IMG/VR virus record: IMGVR_UViG_3300024273_002159
Span: 1-36,261 of that record
Origin: a virus
Reading direction: 5' to 3' (one strand)
DNA length: 36,261 nt
Of the stretch, positions 33,319 through 36,261 are shown one piece after another. Both the position numbers and the translations under genes were made by a program. A model generated the notes under the pieces. The model worked only from the letters and a program-made list of their open reading frames with translations, ran no database searches and was not told where the DNA came from. The number at the start of each line of letters is the position of its first letter. Position 1 is the stretch's first letter.

Positions 33319-33611
33319 ATTTTTTCTATTAAAAGAATATTTGTATTTGTGAAAGGAAATTTTTTAATAATTTCATCCGTTCTATGTTTTAGGTAGTTTA
33401 ATTTATTTATAAAGACTTGTTTACCGTCCAATTCTTTTATAGATGTAGGATTTAAACATTCAATTTGTGTTTCCCTATCTCTAACTGGTATAAAAACAGA
33501 ATGATACTCTCCGTCATATGTACACATATCCTTAACCTTATACACATAAGAAGCAACCTCTGATAATTCTATATTTCCTACGTTAATATAATGTACTATT
33601 ACTGGCTTCAT
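33315..33611 (-). CDS. Hypothetical 98-residue protein of the glycan operon
   Basis: This small protein begins MKPVIVHYINVGNIELSEVA and has an alpha/beta look (VFIPVRDRETQIECLNP, ELDGKQVFINKLNYL). No signal peptide or motif is seen. It is embedded between two glycosyltransferase genes (ATGA junction with the GT6-like gene and a 1-base gap to the next), which supports a real gene with a role tied to the cluster, but its function is not recognised. Confidence 0.65.
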   Translation of the reverse strand: MKPVIVHYINVGNIELSEVASYVYKVKDMCTYDGEYHSVFIPVRDRETQIECLNPTSIKELDGKQVFINKLNYLKHRTDEIIKKFPFTNTNILLIEKI

Positions 33612-33612
33612 A

Positions 33613-34437
33613 TTAGTCTTCTGTAAATTCTAACTCTGTTAAAGGCAATTCGAGCTCTTGGTGACATCCTACTATATTAGAAAAGTCAATCTTATTATAA
33701 TCAATTTCTTGACCTGATAAAAAAGCTATATTTAATTCTTCTACACTAATTCCATACTCTTCTCCTTTTCTGTTTTGATAAACTTCTTGAACAACATTTG
33801 AAGGAGAGTTTACTAGTACACTTTCTTTGTATGCCCACATGTGTTTTCTTGGAAAGTTATCAAAAATCTGAAGCCCAGCTTCATATGTGTTTGGATTTTC
33901 AAAAGATACTTTTTTTGTAAGTTTTTTTATCTCTTTAGTTCTAAATATATGACCATCTACAGATAGTGGGTATCCAAAATCCAAATAATGCACCTGCCAA
34001 TTCCAGCAAATAAACTTATCGTCTTCATGATGAGGCTTTATAACATTGTCAGCATTCATTGTATAACACTTTACAGTATTCTTTCCTAGTCTAGTTGAAA
34101 AACAAAAAGCATCTTTATCCTCTTTTAGTTTAGATGTTAAATCCTCCTCGTTTATTTTTCGATAAACAATGTCGTCATCTGTAAAGAAGCAAGTATATTC
34201 ACTTTCTGTATTGTCAATTGCAGATAATACATCTTCCTTAAAGTTGGATGATTCTTTCATCCACTTTACTTCTGGGTATTTGTCAATCAGCTTTTCATAG
34301 CCCTTTTCAAATGAAATTTCTGATGATGCGTATATAACTTTTAATTGAAATATATCTTTCGCGTTTTTGCCTATAGATTTTAGTAGTAAATCTAATTGTG
34401 CTGCTCTATCTTTTGAGAATACTATACTATTAATCAT
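33613..34437 (-). CDS. Putative GT-A glycosyltransferase
   Basis: This 274-residue protein starts INSIVFSKDRAAQLDLLLKS and has QLKVIYASSE, YTCFFTDDDIVYRKINEEDL (TDDD 86-89, the DxD site) and then YPLSVDGHIFRTKEIKKL and SPSNVVQEVYQNRKG. It fits a GT-A transferase with a short N-terminal GT2-like strand. The specific family is not recognised. Its ATG overlaps the end of the first operon gene by 8 bases. Confidence 0.72.
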   Translation of the reverse strand: MINSIVFSKDRAAQLDLLLKSIGKNAKDIFQLKVIYASSEISFEKGYEKLIDKYPEVKWMKESSNFKEDVLSAIDNTESEYTCFFTDDDIVYRKINEEDLTSKLKEDKDAFCFSTRLGKNTVKCYTMNADNVIKPHHEDDKFICWNWQVHYLDFGYPLSVDGHIFRTKEIKKLTKKVSFENPNTYEAGLQIFDNFPRKHMWAYKESVLVNSPSNVVQEVYQNRKGEEYGISVEELNIAFLSGQEIDYNKIDFSNIVGCHQELELPLTELEFTED

Positions 34438-35296
34438 TAATTTCTATTTTTTCAAATTTATAACTATCAATCTTGTCAAAGCTTTTCTTTTTATTTATTT
34501 GCAAGTGTATCGCGGTTTGTAAGTTTTGATTTACTTTATCGTCAGATATTGGATTTTCTCTATTATAAACATATAAAGGTATATGATTGTAGAACACATG
34601 TTCTTTACCTGCCATTTCAAGCATTGGCAAAAACATAGCTACATCATATGTCATTTTATACCAATTACCAGCAGTATCTTTCATGCAGGAATAATCTTCA
34701 TCTTGCTCTGCTATTTTAGCGTAAAGACCAGCTCTAAAAGTTCTAATGTGAGAAACTTTAAACTGAGTCTTTCTTAAATTGTCAAACTCTTCTTCAGTAT
34801 ACTCTCTAGCACAACACTGCATTCCGTTGGTCCACTTAGAGCTTCCGTACATCATCCAACATTCTTTATTATCGTTATAAAAGTCATTGATATATGATAA
34901 AACATTTTTATTGCAAAGCCAATCATCTCCGTCAACAATAATAACTATATCTTCTGGGTCTGTGGCAAATCTCATTATACCATTATGTAAATTAGGAAGT
35001 GCGGTAACTCTTTCTCCAGATTTCCATGCCAATATGTTGCTACACTTCGTTTTATCTAACAAGTGATGCTTAGACTCTACTATTGGCTCATCATTTTCGT
35101 CCATAATTAAATCACCATTATCATCTGCCTTATATTTAACCGCTGGTATTTTTAAAAAAGAATCATCCGAAGAACAGTCGTCTATAAATAGAATCTCATA
35201 GTTATCATAATCTTGCGTCAACAAAGAGTTTACACACCTGTCTAAGAATTTTCCAGGATTGTAAAACGGTACAATTATTTTTATTTTATTTTTCAT
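34430..35296 (-). CDS. Glycosyltransferase family 2 with insertion
   Basis: This 288-residue protein is GT2-like: IKIIVPFYNPGKFLDRCVNS, LLTQDYDNYEILFIDDCSSD and IVIIVDGDDWLCNKNVL (DGDD at 122-125). Between residues about 46 and 80 there is an acidic insertion (ADDNGDLIMDENDEPIV), which is unusual for this family. It is the first gene of the long operon and is preceded by a 132-base AT-rich divergent gap where no clear minus-strand promoter motif was found. Confidence 0.88.
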   Translation of the reverse strand: MKNKIKIIVPFYNPGKFLDRCVNSLLTQDYDNYEILFIDDCSSDDSFLKIPAVKYKADDNGDLIMDENDEPIVESKHHLLDKTKCSNILAWKSGERVTALPNLHNGIMRFATDPEDIVIIVDGDDWLCNKNVLSYINDFYNDNKECWMMYGSSKWTNGMQCCAREYTEEEFDNLRKTQFKVSHIRTFRAGLYAKIAEQDEDYSCMKDTAGNWYKMTYDVAMFLPMLEMAGKEHVFYNHIPLYVYNRENPISDDKVNQNLQTAIHLQINKKKSFDKIDSYKFEKIEIND

Positions 35297-35428
35297 ATTT
35301 ATTGTTATAGTATTTCTAATTAAAGCAATATACGTTTTTTTTAGATAAAATAAATAAAATATTTAAAAAAGATTTTTTTTTATACTATTTATTTTTGAAA
35401 TTATAAAATTTTAATAATATAATTTAAA

Positions 35429-35824
35429 ATGGAGAAAAGAACACTAAACAAATCAAACATCCTTAACCTTATAAAGGAAGAGGCGAATTTCATTCTTAAA
35501 CAAGAAGAACTTCACAATAAAGTAACTCAAATGAATGAGGAGATTAAAAATCTTTACGAAAATAGAGATTTTGTTGGAACTTTCGGGTTTGAAGGTGATA
35601 ACAAGGATAAAAGTGTATCTGGATTCGTTGACACTCCAAACATTTCATATATAGCTCAATTAGAGAAAGATTTTGCATCACAAGATGCTAAAGAAGACGT
35701 TTCTACTATTAATGAGGACGAATTAAGTGAAATGGATGGATTAAAAAAAGAAAACAAAAACCTAAAAAAACAAATAGAGGAAATTTCAGCATTCATATCA
35801 GAAATGAAAAAAGCTGGTAAATAA
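35429..35824 (+). CDS. Coiled-coil protein with IKEEA leader
   Basis: This 131-residue plus-strand protein starts MEKRTLNKSNILNLIKEEAN and is otherwise charged and helical, ending in a clear coiled coil (about 100-128: GLKKENKNLKKQIEEISAFI). Its N-terminal LIKEEA stretch matches that of the next gene (IIKEEA), so the two are probably related at their starts. The sequence I-K-E before E-A fits the [LI]xE cleavage rule of T4-type prohead proteases. It may be a capsid-internal or scaffold-type protein. No signal peptide is seen. Confidence 0.65.
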   Translation: MEKRTLNKSNILNLIKEEANFILKQEELHNKVTQMNEEIKNLYENRDFVGTFGFEGDNKDKSVSGFVDTPNISYIAQLEKDFASQDAKEDVSTINEDELSEMDGLKKENKNLKKQIEEISAFISEMKKAGK

Positions 35825-35841
35825 TAGTTAAATTAAACAAA

Positions 35842-36261
35842 ATGAAAATTACAAAATCAGAATTAAAGCAAATCATTAAAGAAGAGGCTTTAAAATTTAA
35901 GAAAAAATTACAGCTGGAAAGTGAGCTTGCCGAAGTGGAAAAAGAACTAGCAGAAGTTACCGCTGGTAACATGCATGAACTTCCTGATGGAACTAAGAAG
36001 TGGAAGCCAGAGTTTGAGAAATTAAGCAAAGATGGTGGATACCCTGCTCTGAAAGAAGAAGAAACTTGCGAAGAAGATGAGGCTGTTGAAGAAACTGTTG
36101 AAGAAGGTGAAGCCGTTGAAGAAGGTGAGAATTGCGAAGAAGAACAATCACTAGAAGAAATGTTAGCTGAAATTATGGCTGAAGATGAAACTTGTGAAGA
36201 AGAAGAAGTTGTTTCTGAAGAAGAGGCTTGTGAAGAAGAAGAAGTTGTTTCTGAAGAAGAA
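35842..36261 (+). CDS. Glu-rich acidic protein with IKEEA leader, cut by window edge
   Basis: From ATG 35842 the frame stays open to the right edge (140 codons). It begins MKITKSELKQIIKEEALKFK, then has a helical part (LESELAEVEKELAEVTAG). From about residue 70 it becomes a Glu-rich low-complexity region with repeated Cys-Glu-Glu steps. The N-terminal leader matches that of the upstream gene (16 bases away) and resembles N-termini common in marine phage proteins. A scaffold or internal capsid role is inferred. The 3' end is missing. Confidence 0.65.
   Translation, partial: MKITKSELKQIIKEEALKFKKKLQLESELAEVEKELAEVTAGNMHELPDGTKKWKPEFEKLSKDGGYPALKEEETCEEDEAVEETVEEGEAVEEGENCEEEQSLEEMLAEIMAEDETCEEEEVVSEEEACEEEEVVSEEE
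36193..36261 (+). repeat. 36-base tandem repeat encoding CEEEEVVSEEEA
   Basis: Two near-identical 36-base units, starting at 36193 and 36229, encode CEEEEVVSEEE(A). The second unit is cut by the window edge. The first part of the Glu-rich region has looser CEE-type copies. Confidence 0.75.

Noticed and set aside
35297-35428. Full Bacteroidota promoter for the plus-strand genes
   Set aside because: TATTTTTG near 35387-35397 fits the -7 box, but no TTG lies at a suitable distance upstream, and such boxes are frequent in AT-rich DNA.
35793-36029. Minus-strand ORF opposite the Glu-rich gene
   Set aside because: The plus-strand frame has the leader shared with the upstream gene. The minus frame is a Ser/Phe-rich shadow.
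1-36261. tRNA, rRNA or CRISPR array
   Set aside because: No cloverleaf-like or regularly spaced repeat sequence was noticed. The only tandem repeat is the coding one at 36193.

Overview
The window reads as one stretch of a large, very AT-rich, T4-like (myovirus-type) tailed phage genome. Evidence: homologues of baseplate wedge proteins gp25 and gp6, an OB-fold baseplate spike protein, and a gp55-like late sigma factor. Two sequence traits point to a Bacteroidota (probably marine flavobacterial) host. Start codons are preceded by A/T-rich stretches without Shine-Dalgarno sequences, and at least one good match to the Bacteroidota promoter (TTG - 20 nt - TAnnTTTG) is present. No tRNA, rRNA, CRISPR array or integrase was seen, and there is no gene-free stretch over 300 bases.

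Layout. (1) 1-12190: virion and baseplate module. Most genes are on the minus strand: a truncated gene at the left edge, two ~1000-residue virion proteins carrying carboxypeptidase-regulatory-like beta-sandwich domains, a DNRLRE-like protein, the spike and small accessory proteins. The gp25-gp6 pair forms a two-gene plus-strand island (4954-7217). (2) 12237-13121: gp55-like sigma factor, followed on the plus strand by a promoter-like and terminator-like pair that could define a ~70-nt RNA. (3) 13240-15364: first pair of glycosyltransferases. (4) 15479-19561: mixed genes, including a degenerate HAD protein, a protein resembling a prohead protease without its catalytic residues, a PcfJ-like protein, and a metallophosphoesterase with an HTH-like N-terminus. 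(5) 19597-35296: a nearly gapless minus-strand operon of sugar-nucleotide enzymes (galE, fcl, gmd, a HAD-nucleotidyltransferase fusion), GT-A enzymes including GT6- and GT10-like ones, four methyltransferases, a sulfotransferase, a GDPD-like phosphodiesterase and a LAGLIDADG-type ORF. (6) 35429-36261: two plus-strand genes with a shared N-terminal leader, the second Glu-rich and cut by the window edge.

How it fits together. gmd and fcl make GDP-L-fucose from host GDP-mannose, GalE supplies UDP-galactose or related sugars, and the fusion enzyme probably makes another activated sugar. A GT10-like fucosyltransferase, a GT6-like (ABO-type) transferase and about seven further GT-A enzymes could build a glycan, which methyltransferases and a sulfotransferase would then cap. 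No Wzx/Wzy, priming transferase or multi-pass membrane protein was seen, so the acceptor may be a virion protein, DNA or a host-made glycan. The glycan cassette is the most notable system here. Other leads are a recurrent YATTTAC motif upstream of transcription units and possible capsid-targeting leaders at the right edge.
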